Below are positions 22,983 through 30,460 of a stretch of DNA of 32,932 nucleotides, one piece after another (position 1 is the first letter of the stretch; the number at the start of each line of letters is the position of its first letter). The stretch is taken from the NCBI GenBank assembly GCA_964635875.1, contig CAZWRK010000045.1, forward strand, positions 1 through 32,932, written 5' to 3'. Origin of the DNA: CAZWRK01 sp964635875. Its GTDB lineage: Bacteria > Pseudomonadota > Gammaproteobacteria > Burkholderiales > Aquaspirillaceae. The notes beneath the pieces were generated by a model. The model worked only from the letters and a program-made list of their open reading frames with translations. It searched no databases and was not told the origin of the DNA. The position numbers were made by a program, and so were the translations under genes.

Positions 22983-24048
22983 AAATCCAGAAAACCCTAA
23001 TTATCTAGGATTCTCTCGCCGAGTTAAAGACTTGGCCTCATCCTTTGGTTTTAGCTCAGCAGTGATCAGTTCGACAGTGCTATCTGCACGTGCACAGCAT
23101 GATTTGCACGATTGGTTGGCGCAAGGCTGCCACGGTGAGATGGCCTATATGGCACGCAACGTCGAGTTGCGCGATGCTCCGGCACAGCTGGTTGAAGGGT
23201 GTCTCAGCATTATTTCTGTGCGGATGCCGTATTTAGGTGAGTTGCCGGAGCGCGCGTGGTCGGTGCTCGAAGACGGCAAACAAGCTTACATTTCGCGCTA
23301 TGCCCTCGGGCGAGATTATCACAAAGTTTTGCGGCAACGGTTGAAAGCGCTTGCTGAGGCGATTGAACAAGAAGTGGGTGTGTTTGGATGGCGAGTTTTT
23401 ACCGATAGCGCTCCAATTCGCGAGGTTGAATTAGCATCTGGTGCGGGGCTGGGCTGGCGCGGGAAACATACCTTGTTAATTGACCGCCAAGAAGGGTCTT
23501 TTTTCTTTTTGGGGGAAATTTTTACGACCTTGCCATTGCCGCCTGACGCGCCTGTTGCTGCGCACTGTGGTCGGTGTACACAATGCATCGATTGCTGCCC
23601 AACACAGGCGATTATTGCACCCTATCGCGTGGATGCTCGGCGTTGCATCTCGTATTTGACCATCGAACATTTTGGTTCGATTCCAGAAGCGTTGCGCGCC
23701 TCCATCGGTAATCGTATTTATGGTTGCGATGATTGCCAATTGGTGTGCCCGTGGAATCGCTTTGCCAAGCTCTCGGTCGAAAAAGATTTTCAGGTCCGCC
23801 ATCAGCTAGATCGCGTGTCGTTGGTTGAGCTTTTTGCGTGGAGTGAGCACGACTTCGCTGCCAAAATGGCAGGGAGTCCTATTTTTCGGATTGGTTATGA
23901 GCGGTGGTTACGCAATGTCGCTGTAGGCTTGGGGAATGCACCGACCTCTGTCGCTGTCATTCAGGCTTTAAGCGCACATCGGCACCATGCTTCAGCCTTG
24001 GTGCGCGAGCATGTCGGGTGGGCGCTGGCGCAACACGGCGTGCTATGA
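22972..24048 (+). CDS. queG: Epoxyqueuosine reductase QueG
   Basis: This 358-residue cobalamin and iron-sulfur enzyme reduces epoxyqueuosine to queuosine in tRNA. Two 4Fe-4S sites are visible: CGRCTQCIDCCPTQAI and C..CQLVCPWN in YGCDDCQLVCPWNR. Upstream, YISRYALGRDYHKVLRQRL, RVFTDSAPIREVELA and GLGWRGKHTLLI are family signatures, and the C-terminus is HEAT-like. The ATG at 22972 shares CATG with the tsaE ATG at 22973 on the opposite strand, so the genes start head to head with an overlap. No other Met is suitable. Its promoter must lie within tsaE. A terminator follows the gene. Confidence 0.95.
   Translation: MSTINPENPNYLGFSRRVKDLASSFGFSSAVISSTVLSARAQHDLHDWLAQGCHGEMAYMARNVELRDAPAQLVEGCLSIISVRMPYLGELPERAWSVLEDGKQAYISRYALGRDYHKVLRQRLKALAEAIEQEVGVFGWRVFTDSAPIREVELASGAGLGWRGKHTLLIDRQEGSFFFLGEIFTTLPLPPDAPVAAHCGRCTQCIDCCPTQAIIAPYRVDARRCISYLTIEHFGSIPEALRASIGNRIYGCDDCQLVCPWNRFAKLSVEKDFQVRHQLDRVSLVELFAWSEHDFAAKMAGSPIFRIGYERWLRNVAVGLGNAPTSVAVIQALSAHRHHASALVREHVGWALAQHGVL
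23000..23028 (-). promoter_or_regulatory. Candidate tsaE promoter inside queG
   Basis: On the minus strand TTTAAC (23023-23028), 17 bases and GATAAT (23000-23005) form a sigma-70-like pair. It would begin the transcript near 22993, about 11 bases before the first tsaE ATG. The location within the 5' part of queG is forced by the absence of an intergenic gap. Confidence 0.45.
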
Positions 24049-24062
24049 TTTCAGGTAATGTC

Positions 24063-24086
24063 CGGCAACGTCCTGTTGCCGTTTTT
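24063..24086 (+). terminator. Intrinsic terminator after queG
   Basis: CGGCAAC (24063-24069) pairs with GTTGCCG (24075-24081) around GTCCT, followed by five T. It lies between queG and murI, so murI probably has its own start or depends on read-through. Confidence 0.88.
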
Positions 24087-24107
24087 ATTTGAATGAGCTG
24101 AGTAAAC

Positions 24108-24917
24108 ATGACAACTCTCGACCGTCGTCCAATCGGTGTTTTTGACTCTGGTATTGGCGGCTTGACTGTGGTGCGGGCGCTGATGGAGCGCCTGCCTTTC
24201 GAGGATATTATTTATTTTGGCGATAGCGCTCGTGTGCCCTATGGCGTGAAATCCATCGCGACCATTGAACAATTTACCCGCCAAATTGCTGAGTTTTTAT
24301 TAAAGCGGGAGGTGAAGGCGCTCATTATTGCGTGCAATACGATGGCTGCGGTGGCTGCAGATGTGGTGAGAGAGGTCGCGGGGGAAATTCCTGTATTGGA
24401 TGTGATCGAGGCCGGTGCTCAAGCTGCGGTTGCCGAAAGTCAAACCGGCTCGATTGCGGTGATTGCCACACCGACGACGGTGAATAGTAATGCGTATGCA
24501 CGGGCCATTCATGGCTTAAATGCCGAGGCTCGTGTGTACTCTCAAGCGTGTCCTCTGTTTGTGCCTTTGGTCGAAGAGGGATGGCTTGATCATCCTGTGA
24601 CGCGTCTGACGGCCGAAGAGTACCTACGCCCGATTTTGGTTGAGGATGTCGACACGCTGGTGTTGGGATGCACGCATTACCCGTTATTGAAACCGCTGCT
24701 GCAGGATGTCTGTGGTGGAAAAATGTCAATTGTCGATTCGGCAACGACGACGGCTGAGGCGGCCGCGCAACAGTTGGCTCGGTTGAATTTGCTCAACCCA
24801 CAGCGTCAGGAGCCTTCGTATCAGTATTACGTCACCGATATTCCGCTACGTTTTCAGACCATTGGTGAGCGCTTTTTAGGGCGTTCTATTCGGCAGTTGG
24901 AAATGGTTAAGCTGTAA
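24108..24917 (+). CDS. murI: Glutamate racemase
   Basis: This 269-residue enzyme interconverts L- and D-glutamate for peptidoglycan synthesis, without a cofactor. The two catalytic cysteines are C76 in ALIIACNTM and C188 in LVLGCTHYPLL. GVFDSGIGGLTVVRAL near the start, YFGDSARVPYG and GSIAVIATPTTVNSNAY are also diagnostic. The length is normal for the family. The ribosome site is weak, but the ATG matches the family start. It lies 60 bases after queG with a terminator in between and ends at a strong bidirectional terminator. Confidence 0.96.
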   Translation: MTTLDRRPIGVFDSGIGGLTVVRALMERLPFEDIIYFGDSARVPYGVKSIATIEQFTRQIAEFLLKREVKALIIACNTMAAVAADVVREVAGEIPVLDVIEAGAQAAVAESQTGSIAVIATPTTVNSNAYARAIHGLNAEARVYSQACPLFVPLVEEGWLDHPVTRLTAEEYLRPILVEDVDTLVLGCTHYPLLKPLLQDVCGGKMSIVDSATTTAEAAAQQLARLNLLNPQRQEPSYQYYVTDIPLRFQTIGERFLGRSIRQLEMVKL

Positions 24918-24935
24918 TTCTGGCGAATGGGCAAT

Positions 24936-24975
24936 AAAAAATGCTACCGCCCAAAGGGGCCGGTAGCATTTTTTT
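24936..24975. terminator. Bidirectional terminator between murI and the GNAT gene
   Basis: AAAAAATGCTACCG (24936-24949) pairs with CGGTAGCATTTTTT (24961-24974), with an inner CCC/GGGG extension around AAA. T runs on both strands suit the convergent genes murI and the acetyltransferase. Confidence 0.93.
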
Positions 24976-25000
24976 GCAGTGCATCATTTTTCGGCAAAAA

Positions 25001-25465
25001 TTATTCGCTCGTGAGCCGTTTAACAAAGTGAAACGAGCTGATTGCGAAGTTCTTGTGGAAGTAAAAACGATGAGCTGCCGAGCGCCAGCTGGCCGAATCG
25101 AGCGCAATCCACTCGCAGCCCTGTGTCTGCGCTTCATTTTCACACCATGCCAGCAGAGCCGCTCCGACGCCTTTTGATCGCTGTTGCTCATCGGTGACTA
25201 AATCATCAACATACAGGCGATTGTTTTCGTAGGTATTTTCATACACACGATACAAGGCGAGGCCGACAACATGATCCCCAGAAAAAGCGACGATCATCCT
25301 CGCGCCGCCCGCAAAAACCCGTCGCATTTTGGCGACATAAGCATCCGGCCGCTCGGGAAGCATCGGGCGTAACTGACGATGAATCGGCGCTGCAGCAAGG
25401 AGTTTGTCCGGTTCAATAAGTGCACCTGATGCATCTGTGACCGGTATCAACGTCAGATGGTCCAT
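25001..25465 (-). CDS. GNAT family N-acetyltransferase
   Basis: This 154-residue protein has the GNAT fold. The acetyl-CoA-binding loop is QQRSKGVGAALLAWCENEA (R/QxxGxG/A form, about residues 93-111), preceded by LYVDDLVTDE and followed by WIALDSASWRSAAHRFYFHKNF, the usual motif B. It should transfer an acetyl group from CoA to a small molecule or protein amine; the acceptor cannot be told. GTCGAGG lies just before the ATG. The gene begins two bases after the stop of the MaoC-like hydratase, so the two form an operon, although a functional link is not evident. Other members in Neisseriales are annotated only as acetyltransferases. Confidence 0.9.
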   Translation of the reverse strand: MDHLTLIPVTDASGALIEPDKLLAAAPIHRQLRPMLPERPDAYVAKMRRVFAGGARMIVAFSGDHVVGLALYRVYENTYENNRLYVDDLVTDEQQRSKGVGAALLAWCENEAQTQGCEWIALDSASWRSAAHRFYFHKNFAISSFHFVKRLTSE

Positions 25466-25467
25466 TT

Positions 25468-25884
25468 TTAGCCTCGACTTGGAGCAATCACAAGCGCTTC
25501 GCCTTCGACAACGACGTTATCTTTGACCAAGCATTGCGTTGCGAATTTGACGCGTTTTTTAGCGGAGTCCATTTCGGTAACTGTGACACGCGCTGTGACA
25601 GTTTCGCCAATCCGAACGGGTGCTTTAAATTTGCAGCTATTCGACAGGAAAATGGTGCCTTCACCAGGAAGACGTGTTCCTAAAATTGTCGAAACCAAGC
25701 TAGCTGTTAGCATGCCGTGCGCAATACGGCCCTTAAACATGGTTTTTTCTGCATATTCTGCATTGATGTGGACGGGGTTATCGTCACCAGAGACGGCTGC
25801 AAACATTAAGATGTCTGCCTCGGTAATGGTTTTCGCGTACTCGGCACTTTGACCCACTTGCAAATCTTCAAAATAGACTGTCAT
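25468..25884 (-). CDS. MaoC/PhaJ-like (R)-specific enoyl-CoA hydratase
   Basis: This 138-residue single hot-dog protein carries the hydratase-2 motif with D34 and H39 in SGDDNPVHIN, plus FKGRIAHGMLTASLVSTILGTRLPG, which is the usual pattern. Such enzymes add water to trans-2-enoyl-CoA to give (R)-3-hydroxyacyl-CoA; PhaJ feeds these to polyhydroxyalkanoate synthesis. AGGAGAG stands upstream of the ATG at 25884, and the open extension to 25977 lacks support. It is divergent from etfBA and is near an acyl-CoA dehydrogenase, which agrees with a role in fatty acyl-CoA metabolism. No phaC is present in the window, so the PHA link remains inference. Confidence 0.9.
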   Translation of the reverse strand: MTVYFEDLQVGQSAEYAKTITEADILMFAAVSGDDNPVHINAEYAEKTMFKGRIAHGMLTASLVSTILGTRLPGEGTIFLSNSCKFKAPVRIGETVTARVTVTEMDSAKKRVKFATQCLVKDNVVVEGEALVIAPSRG

Positions 25885-25900
25885 CACACTCTCCTGTTTG

Positions 25901-25911
25901 TTGCATTGCAA
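25901..25911. promoter_or_regulatory. TTGCA-palindrome operator candidate before the hydratase gene
   Basis: TTGCATTGCAA is a perfect 11-base palindrome, 16 bases upstream of the hydratase ATG. TTGCATTG recurs at 25922-25929. TTGCA/TGCAA dyads are bound by PhaR-type regulators of polyhydroxyalkanoate genes in betaproteobacteria, which would fit a PhaJ-like gene. This is inference from motif shape and neighbour. Confidence 0.4.
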
Positions 25912-25996
25912 AATAAAGCCCTTGCATTGTGCGTATGCTGTGGAAAAAATGCAATTTACAGACTGATGACAAAGCAAATTTTCCGCAATTTGTAAT

Positions 25997-26055
25997 CAAT
26001 TGTTGCAAGCTAAACCCATAGACTTGCCATAAGTTGGCTGTGCGGGCAACAATTG
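25997..26055. repeat. Inverted repeat in the phaJ-etfB divergent region
   Basis: CAATTGTTGC (25997-26006) and GCAACAATTG (26046-26055) are a perfect 10-base inverted repeat separated by 39 bases. The left arm extended by AA is the reverse complement of the 12-mer at 16064-16075 upstream of the porin. It lies just upstream of the etfB promoter in the 319-base gene-free gap 25885-26203 and could be a pair of regulator sites. Confidence 0.5.
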
Positions 26056-26070
26056 AAATCTAGCACGCCG

Positions 26071-26099
26071 TTTACATTTCCGTGTTTTCGCGGTATAAG
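26071..26099 (+). promoter_or_regulatory. Sigma-70 promoter of etfBA
   Basis: TTTACA (26071-26076), a 17-base spacer and TATAAG (26094-26099) match the consensus at five of six bases each. The predicted start near 26106 gives a leader of about 98 bases. The leader contains AACCACCGGCGGC (26147-26159), which matches part of the 23-base repeat, and ACCGGC there can pair with GCCGGT at 26171-26176. Confidence 0.7.
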
Positions 26100-26203
26100 T
26101 TAAACGCTCGTTTGATTTGCGTGGTGACATCCCCGCAGTCCCCCGTAACCACCGGCGGCGCTGTATGCTAGCCGGTCCAATAACAAACTACTGCTGGAGG
26201 CTT

Positions 26204-26953
26204 ATGAAAGTTCTCGTCGCTGTGAAACGCGTTGTCGATTACAACGTCAAGGTCCGTGTGAAGGCGGATGGCTCGGATGTCGATATCGCGAATGCCAAAA
26301 TGTCCATGAACCCCTTCGATGAAATTGCCGTCGAAGAAGCGGTTCGTTTGAAAGAAGCTGGCAAAGCCACCGAAATTGTGGTGGTCTCGATGGGACCGAA
26401 GCAATGCGAAGAAACGCTTCGCACCGCATTGGCGATGGGTGCAGATCGTGCAGTCCACGTCGAAACCGATGGCGTGCTCGAGCCGCTTGCAGTCGCTAAG
26501 CTGCTTAAGGCTATCGCAGAGGAAGAGCAAGCCCAATTAATCGTTCTTGGCAAACAAGCCATCGATGATGATTGCAACCAAACTGGCCAAATGCTGGCTG
26601 CTTTGATGAATATTGCACAAGGCACGTTTGCTTCTAAAGTCGATTTGGCCGAGGGCACTGTAAATGTGACCCGCGAAATTGATGGCGGTCTAGAAACCGT
26701 TTCTTTGAAATTGCCTGCCGTTGTGACAACCGATTTGCGTTTGAACGAGCCGCGCTATGTCAAGCTGCCAAACATCATGGCCGCGAAGAAAAAGCCGTTA
26801 GCGAAGAAAACCCCTGCAGATTTTGCTGTGGATATCACGCCTCGCCTAACCACATTGAGCGTTGCTGAGCCGGCTAAGCGTTCCGCAGGGATCAAAGTGG
26901 CGTCGGCTGCAGAGCTGGTGGCTAAACTGAAAAACGAAGCAAAGGTGCTGTAA
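26204..26953 (+). CDS. etfB: Electron transfer flavoprotein beta subunit
   Basis: This 249-residue protein is the AMP-binding subunit of ETF, which collects electrons from acyl-CoA dehydrogenases. MKVLVAVKRVVDYNVKVRV at the start, MNPFDEIAVEEAVRLKE, MGADRAVHV, LIVLGKQAIDDDCNQTGQMLA and the ETF-beta signature region LRLNEPRYVKLPNIMAAKKKPL are all present. GGAGG lies six bases before the ATG; the frame is open further upstream, but that part crosses the promoter. etfA follows three bases after the stop. The acyl-CoA dehydrogenase downstream is a likely electron donor. Confidence 0.97.
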   Translation: MKVLVAVKRVVDYNVKVRVKADGSDVDIANAKMSMNPFDEIAVEEAVRLKEAGKATEIVVVSMGPKQCEETLRTALAMGADRAVHVETDGVLEPLAVAKLLKAIAEEEQAQLIVLGKQAIDDDCNQTGQMLAALMNIAQGTFASKVDLAEGTVNVTREIDGGLETVSLKLPAVVTTDLRLNEPRYVKLPNIMAAKKKPLAKKTPADFAVDITPRLTTLSVAEPAKRSAGIKVASAAELVAKLKNEAKVL

Positions 26954-26956
26954 GTC

Positions 26957-27898
26957 ATGGCTATTCTCGTTATTGCTGAACACGATAATGCCTCGATCAA
27001 ATCGGGCACATTGAACACGGTCACTGCAGCTAAAAAACTGGGTGGCGATATTCATGTTTTAGTTGCTGGTGCGAATGCCGCCGCCGCTGCGGCCGCTGCC
27101 GCAAAAATTGACGGTGTAAGCCAAGTGCTGCTAGCCGATGCAGCTGCTTTGGCTCATCCTTTGGCTGAAAATTTGGCACCTGTGATTGTGAGCGTGAGCC
27201 AGTCTGGTGCGTATAGCCATGTCTTGGCACCGGCAACCACCACGGGCAAAAACGTGATGCCGCGCGTGGCCGCTTTGCTCGACGTCGCGCAAATTTCCGA
27301 CATTATCGCAGTTGAATCAGCCGACACTTTTGTGCGCCCGATTTACGCTGGTAATGTTTTGGCGACAGTGAAATCTGCGGATGCCGTTAAAGTCATTACT
27401 GTTCGAACCACTGCATTTGAAGCGGCCGGAGAAGGTGCTGATGCGTCGGTGACCGCAGTTACTGTTGGTGCAGATTCTGGCTTGTCGAGCTTCGTCGGTG
27501 CGGAGTTGACCAAGTCTGATCGTCCAGAACTGACTGCCGCTAAAGTCATCGTGTCTGGTGGTCGTGCGCTAGGTTCGTCCGAGCAGTTCACCGCCGTGAT
27601 TGAACCGTTGGCAGACAAAATTGGTGCTGCGGTAGGTGCGTCTCGTGCCGCTGTTGATGCGGGTTATGCCCCGAACGACTACCAAGTGGGTCAAACCGGT
27701 AAAGTCGTTGCACCGCAGCTGTATGTGGCGGTTGGTATTTCGGGTGCGATTCAGCACTTGGCAGGGATGAAAGATTCAAAAATCATCGTTGCGATCAACA
27801 AAGACGAAGAAGCTCCGATTTTCCAAGTTGCCGATTACGGCATCGTGGGCGATCTGTTTACCGTCGTGCCGGAATTGATGGCAGAGCTGTCTAAGTAA
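26957..27898 (+). CDS. etfA: Electron transfer flavoprotein alpha subunit
   Basis: This 313-residue protein is the FAD-binding subunit of ETF. The N-terminal half (MAILVIAEHDN, then HVLAPATTTGKNVMPRVAALLDVAQISDI) and the C-terminal FAD domain (VIVSGGRALGS, SRAAVDAGYAPNDYQVGQTGKVVAPQLYVAVGISGAIQH and IVAINKDEEAPIFQVADYGIVGD) are standard. Electrons pass from ETF to ETF-quinone oxidoreductase in the membrane, which is not in the window. An alanine-rich stretch near residues 38-50 is the only irregular part. The gene is three bases after etfB and is followed by a structured intergenic region. Confidence 0.97.
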   Translation: MAILVIAEHDNASIKSGTLNTVTAAKKLGGDIHVLVAGANAAAAAAAAAKIDGVSQVLLADAAALAHPLAENLAPVIVSVSQSGAYSHVLAPATTTGKNVMPRVAALLDVAQISDIIAVESADTFVRPIYAGNVLATVKSADAVKVITVRTTAFEAAGEGADASVTAVTVGADSGLSSFVGAELTKSDRPELTAAKVIVSGGRALGSSEQFTAVIEPLADKIGAAVGASRAAVDAGYAPNDYQVGQTGKVVAPQLYVAVGISGAIQHLAGMKDSKIIVAINKDEEAPIFQVADYGIVGDLFTVVPELMAELSK

Positions 27899-27903
27899 GC
27901 CGC

Positions 27904-28000
27904 ACCCGTTATACGGGTCAAGCGGTCTTGATTTGAGACTGAAGAATGCCTTTTTGAATAAAAGGTGAATCTTCTGATTTTCAACGAGGCCGCTTTTTTT
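27904..28000 (+). terminator. Branched terminator-like structure after etfA
   Basis: ACCCGT/ACGGGT (27904-27909, 27913-27918) forms a first hairpin. Then AAGCGG (27920-27925) can pair over a distance with CCGCTT (27990-27995), followed by a run of seven T. Inside lies a further hairpin, GAAGA/TCTTC (27941-27945, 27970-27974) with CCTTTT/AAAAGG nested around TGAAT. The T run suggests a terminator or attenuator between etfA and the dehydrogenase gene. Confidence 0.5.
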
Positions 28001-28042
28001 GCGCCATCGTATCGAATATAACAAAGTCATAAGGAATAGAGC

Positions 28043-29836
28043 ATGAGCTATCAAGTCCCCCAAAAAGAGATTCGTTTTGTCCTGAATGAGCTGGCCGATT
28101 TGTCTGCTGTATGCAGCTTGCCGGGCTACGAAGATTGCAACGTTGAGCTCGTCGATGCGATCACAGAAGAAGCGGCAAAATTTGCAGAAAATGTTTTGGC
28201 CCCGATCAACTGGGCAGGCGACAAAGGCAATAAGTGGGAAAACTACACTGTGACCACTGCTGAAGGCTTTAAAGAAGCCTATCAGCAGTTTCAAGAATCT
28301 GGCTGGGTAGGATTGCGTGCACCGGCCGAATTTGGCGGTCAAGGCTTGCCCGCATTGGTCGCGATGGCGACGGAAGAAATGTGGTGCGCTTCGAACCTGT
28401 CGTTCTCTTTGGCTCCATTGCTGACTTTGGGTGCGATTGAAGCGATTAACCATCACGCTTCTGATGAACTTAAAGCAATTTATCTGCCGAAAATGTGCGA
28501 AGGCGTTTGGACTGGCACCATGAATTTGACCGAGCCTCAGGCCGGTTCGGATCTGGCGCAAATTCGTTCCAAAGCCATCCCAAATCCGAATGGCGACGGG
28601 TCTTATTTGATCACAGGGCAAAAAATCTTTATCACGTGGGGTGAGCACGATATGGCTGAGAACATCATCCATCTCGTATTGGCCCGTTTGCCGGATGCTC
28701 CGGCAGGCGTGAAAGGCATTTCACTGTTTATCGTGCCGAAATATTTGGTGAATGCCGACGGTAGTCTTGGCGCACGTAACGATGCCCGCTGTGTGTCGAT
28801 TGAGCACAAGCTTGGCATTCACGGTAGCCCCACTGCAGTGATGAGCTTCGGCGATGAAGGCGGCGGTATTGGTTATCTGGTTGGCGAAGCCAATAAAGGC
28901 CTTGGCTACATGTTCACCATGATGAATCACGCACGTCTTGGCGTGGGTGTTGAAGGGATGGCGATTTCTGATCGCGCATATCAGCATGCCGTTGCGTATG
29001 CGCGTGATCGCGTGCAATCGCGTGAACTGGGCTCTAGTAACCCAGCCGGTGCCGCGATTATCAAACATCCTGACATTCGCCGGATGTTAATGACCATGCG
29101 TTCGCAAGTCGAGGCTCAGCGCGCATTGGCGTATTACACCGCCACCGCAATGGATCGTGCCGCTACGCACCCGAATCCAGAGGAAAAAGCGCGTAATCAA
29201 GCGCTGGTGAACTTCTTGATTCCGATTGTAAAAGGTTGGAATACCGAACAAGCCAACGAAATCACTTCTTTGGGTGTGCAAGTGCATGGCGGGATGGGCT
29301 TTATCGGAGAAACCGGCGCGGCGCAGTACTACCGCGATGCACGGATTACCGCAATCTACGAAGGTACAACCGGTATTCAGGCACTTGATTTGATCGGCCG
29401 CAAAACCTTTAGCGAAAACGGCGTGACTATCCGCGCGGTGCTCGAAGATGTGACATCTGTTGCTGCGCAATTGAGCACTTTGGGCGAGCGTTTTGCGCGT
29501 TATCAAGCAAACTTGGTGGCTGCGATCGGTCAGGCTTCTGAGTGCGTGGACTACATCTTGGCGAACTTTGGTACTGATCCGCAAAAACCAGCGGCAGGCT
29601 CGGTGCCGTTCCTCAAACTGATGGGGATTTTGTTGGGTGGTTGGCAAATGGCGCGTGCGGCCTTGATCGCACAATCTAAATTGGCAGAAGAGGGTGCAGA
29701 TGCCGACTTCCTGAATGCCAAGCTGATGACTGCACATTTCTATGGTGAGCATTTATTGCCGCAAGTGGGTGGTTTGGCATCGGCAATTTTGGGTGGCGCA
29801 GAGTCCGTTCTAGCGATGCCAGAAGAGTTGTTCTAA
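28043..29836 (+). CDS. Acyl-CoA dehydrogenase, long DmdC/FadE-related type
   Basis: This 597-residue flavoenzyme belongs to the acyl-CoA dehydrogenases with an extra C-terminal domain, the group that includes 3-methylmercaptopropionyl-CoA dehydrogenase. It shows GWVGLRAPAEFGGQGLP, the FAD-binding NLTEPQAGSDLAQIRSKA, YLITGQKIFITWGEHD, GIHGSPTAVMSF, QVHGGMGFIGETGAAQYYRDARI and the catalytic glutamate region IYEGTTGIQALDLIGRK; residues after about 470 form the additional helical domain. It oxidises an acyl-CoA to the enoyl-CoA and passes electrons to ETF, encoded directly upstream. AAGGAA precedes the ATG. The chain length preference is unknown; a general fatty acyl-CoA role is most likely, since DmdC-like names are often over-assigned. 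Confidence 0.94.
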   Translation: MSYQVPQKEIRFVLNELADLSAVCSLPGYEDCNVELVDAITEEAAKFAENVLAPINWAGDKGNKWENYTVTTAEGFKEAYQQFQESGWVGLRAPAEFGGQGLPALVAMATEEMWCASNLSFSLAPLLTLGAIEAINHHASDELKAIYLPKMCEGVWTGTMNLTEPQAGSDLAQIRSKAIPNPNGDGSYLITGQKIFITWGEHDMAENIIHLVLARLPDAPAGVKGISLFIVPKYLVNADGSLGARNDARCVSIEHKLGIHGSPTAVMSFGDEGGGIGYLVGEANKGLGYMFTMMNHARLGVGVEGMAISDRAYQHAVAYARDRVQSRELGSSNPAGAAIIKHPDIRRMLMTMRSQVEAQRALAYYTATAMDRAATHPNPEEKARNQALVNFLIPIVKGWNTEQANEITSLGVQVHGGMGFIGETGAAQYYRDARITAIYEGTTGIQALDLIGRKTFSENGVTIRAVLEDVTSVAAQLSTLGERFARYQANLVAAIGQASECVDYILANFGTDPQKPAAGSVPFLKLMGILLGGWQMARAALIAQSKLAEEGADADFLNAKLMTAHFYGEHLLPQVGGLASAILGGAESVLAMPEELF

Positions 29837-29851
29837 CTTTGACGTGAACGT

Positions 29852-29880
29852 AAACGGGGCGTAAAAACGCCCCGTTTTTT
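29852..29880 (+). terminator. Intrinsic terminator after the acyl-CoA dehydrogenase gene
   Basis: AAACGGGGCG (29852-29861) pairs with CGCCCCGTTT (29868-29877) around TAAAAA, and the T run continues to 29880. It is a strong terminator 16 bases before the thioesterase gene, so that gene may rely on read-through or a promoter not seen here. Confidence 0.93.
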
Positions 29881-29896
29881 ATGAGGGATCCATTCC

Positions 29897-30325
29897 ATGA
29901 GTCACCACTATCCAGAAATTGGACGGGAAAGTATCGTTATGCGTTGGGGCGATATGGACTCGGTCGGGCATCTCAATAACACCTACTATTTTCGCTACCT
30001 TGAGCAAATTCGCATTGATTGGCTAGACCGGCTGGGGATGCCGATTGATCCAAAAGGGATTGGCCCCGTGATTGCGCATACGGCGTGCAATTACCGTAAA
30101 GAGCTGGTGTACCCCGCGACCGTTGAGATTACGATTGAAGTGGCCAAGATGGGACGGTCGAGTTTAAAGCTTCATCATCGCTTTTTTGTTCAGGGCGACC
30201 CGGAGACTGTTTATGCTGATGGTGAGGTGACCTTAGTCTGGGTGGATTATCGGACCGGCAGCAGCGTGCCGATTCCTGATAAAATTCGTCACTTAGTTGA
30301 ACAGGCGCAATTGCTTGTTTCGTGA
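29897..30325 (+). CDS. 4HBT-type acyl-CoA thioesterase
   Basis: This 142-residue single hot-dog protein belongs to the 4-hydroxybenzoyl-CoA/YbgC-like thioesterases. The active-site region is MRWGDMDSVGHLNNTYYFRYLEQIRIDWL at about residues 15-43, with the aspartate in DMDSVGHLNN as likely catalytic residue. VIAHTACNYRKELVYPATVEI and a second-half AKMGRSSLKLHHRF follow. It should hydrolyse an acyl-CoA to the free acid and CoA in the cytosol; the acyl group is unknown. Its place after an acyl-CoA dehydrogenase fits fatty acyl-CoA turnover. A strong terminator separates it from that gene. AGGGATC is a weak ribosome site. Confidence 0.9.
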   Translation: MSHHYPEIGRESIVMRWGDMDSVGHLNNTYYFRYLEQIRIDWLDRLGMPIDPKGIGPVIAHTACNYRKELVYPATVEITIEVAKMGRSSLKLHHRFFVQGDPETVYADGEVTLVWVDYRTGSSVPIPDKIRHLVEQAQLLVS

Positions 30326-30374
30326 TTTTTGCTGCAAAGCAAAATAAAAATTATCGATATCCGGACTTTTCGCA

Positions 30375-30404
30375 TTGTCACCAGCCCCATAGGGCGGTTA
30401 AAAT
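30375..30404 (+). promoter_or_regulatory. Sigma-70 promoter of carA
   Basis: TTGTCA (30375-30380), an 18-base spacer and TAAAAT (30399-30404) match the consensus at five of six bases each. Transcription would start near 30411, about 90 bases before the GTG of carA and just before a long hairpin. Confidence 0.6.
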
Positions 30405-30415
30405 CGGAAAGTTTG

Positions 30416-30460
30416 ACGAATAACGGGACAGGTGTAATCGCACCTAGTCCCGTTCTTCGT
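30416..30460 (+). promoter_or_regulatory. Long hairpin at the 5' end of the carA leader
   Basis: ACGAA, then AACGGGAC, then AGGTG (30416-30434) pair with CACCT, GTCCCGTT and TTCGT (30441-30460). This gives 18 base pairs with one T/C mismatch and one bulged A (30446), around the loop TAATCG. No T run follows, so it is not an ordinary terminator. Given the promoter call, it would cap the 5' end of the carA mRNA. Confidence 0.65.

Noticed and set aside
26117..26203. Extended etfB start 29 codons upstream.
   Set aside because: The region lies just after the predicted promoter. The ATG at 26204 has GGAGG at the right distance and fits the family.
27074..27110. Repetitive GCC/GCT tract in etfA considered as a simple sequence repeat with phase variation.
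   Set aside because: It encodes an alanine stretch with mixed codons, and changes in length by three would not alter the frame.
27776..28672. A 298-codon minus-strand frame across the end of etfA and the start of the dehydrogenase gene.
   Set aside because: It runs through two well-recognised genes and a structured terminator region, and shows no domain or ribosome site.
29087..29752. A 221-codon minus-strand frame inside the acyl-CoA dehydrogenase gene.
   Set aside because: It is a shadow of conserved coding sequence and has no family features.
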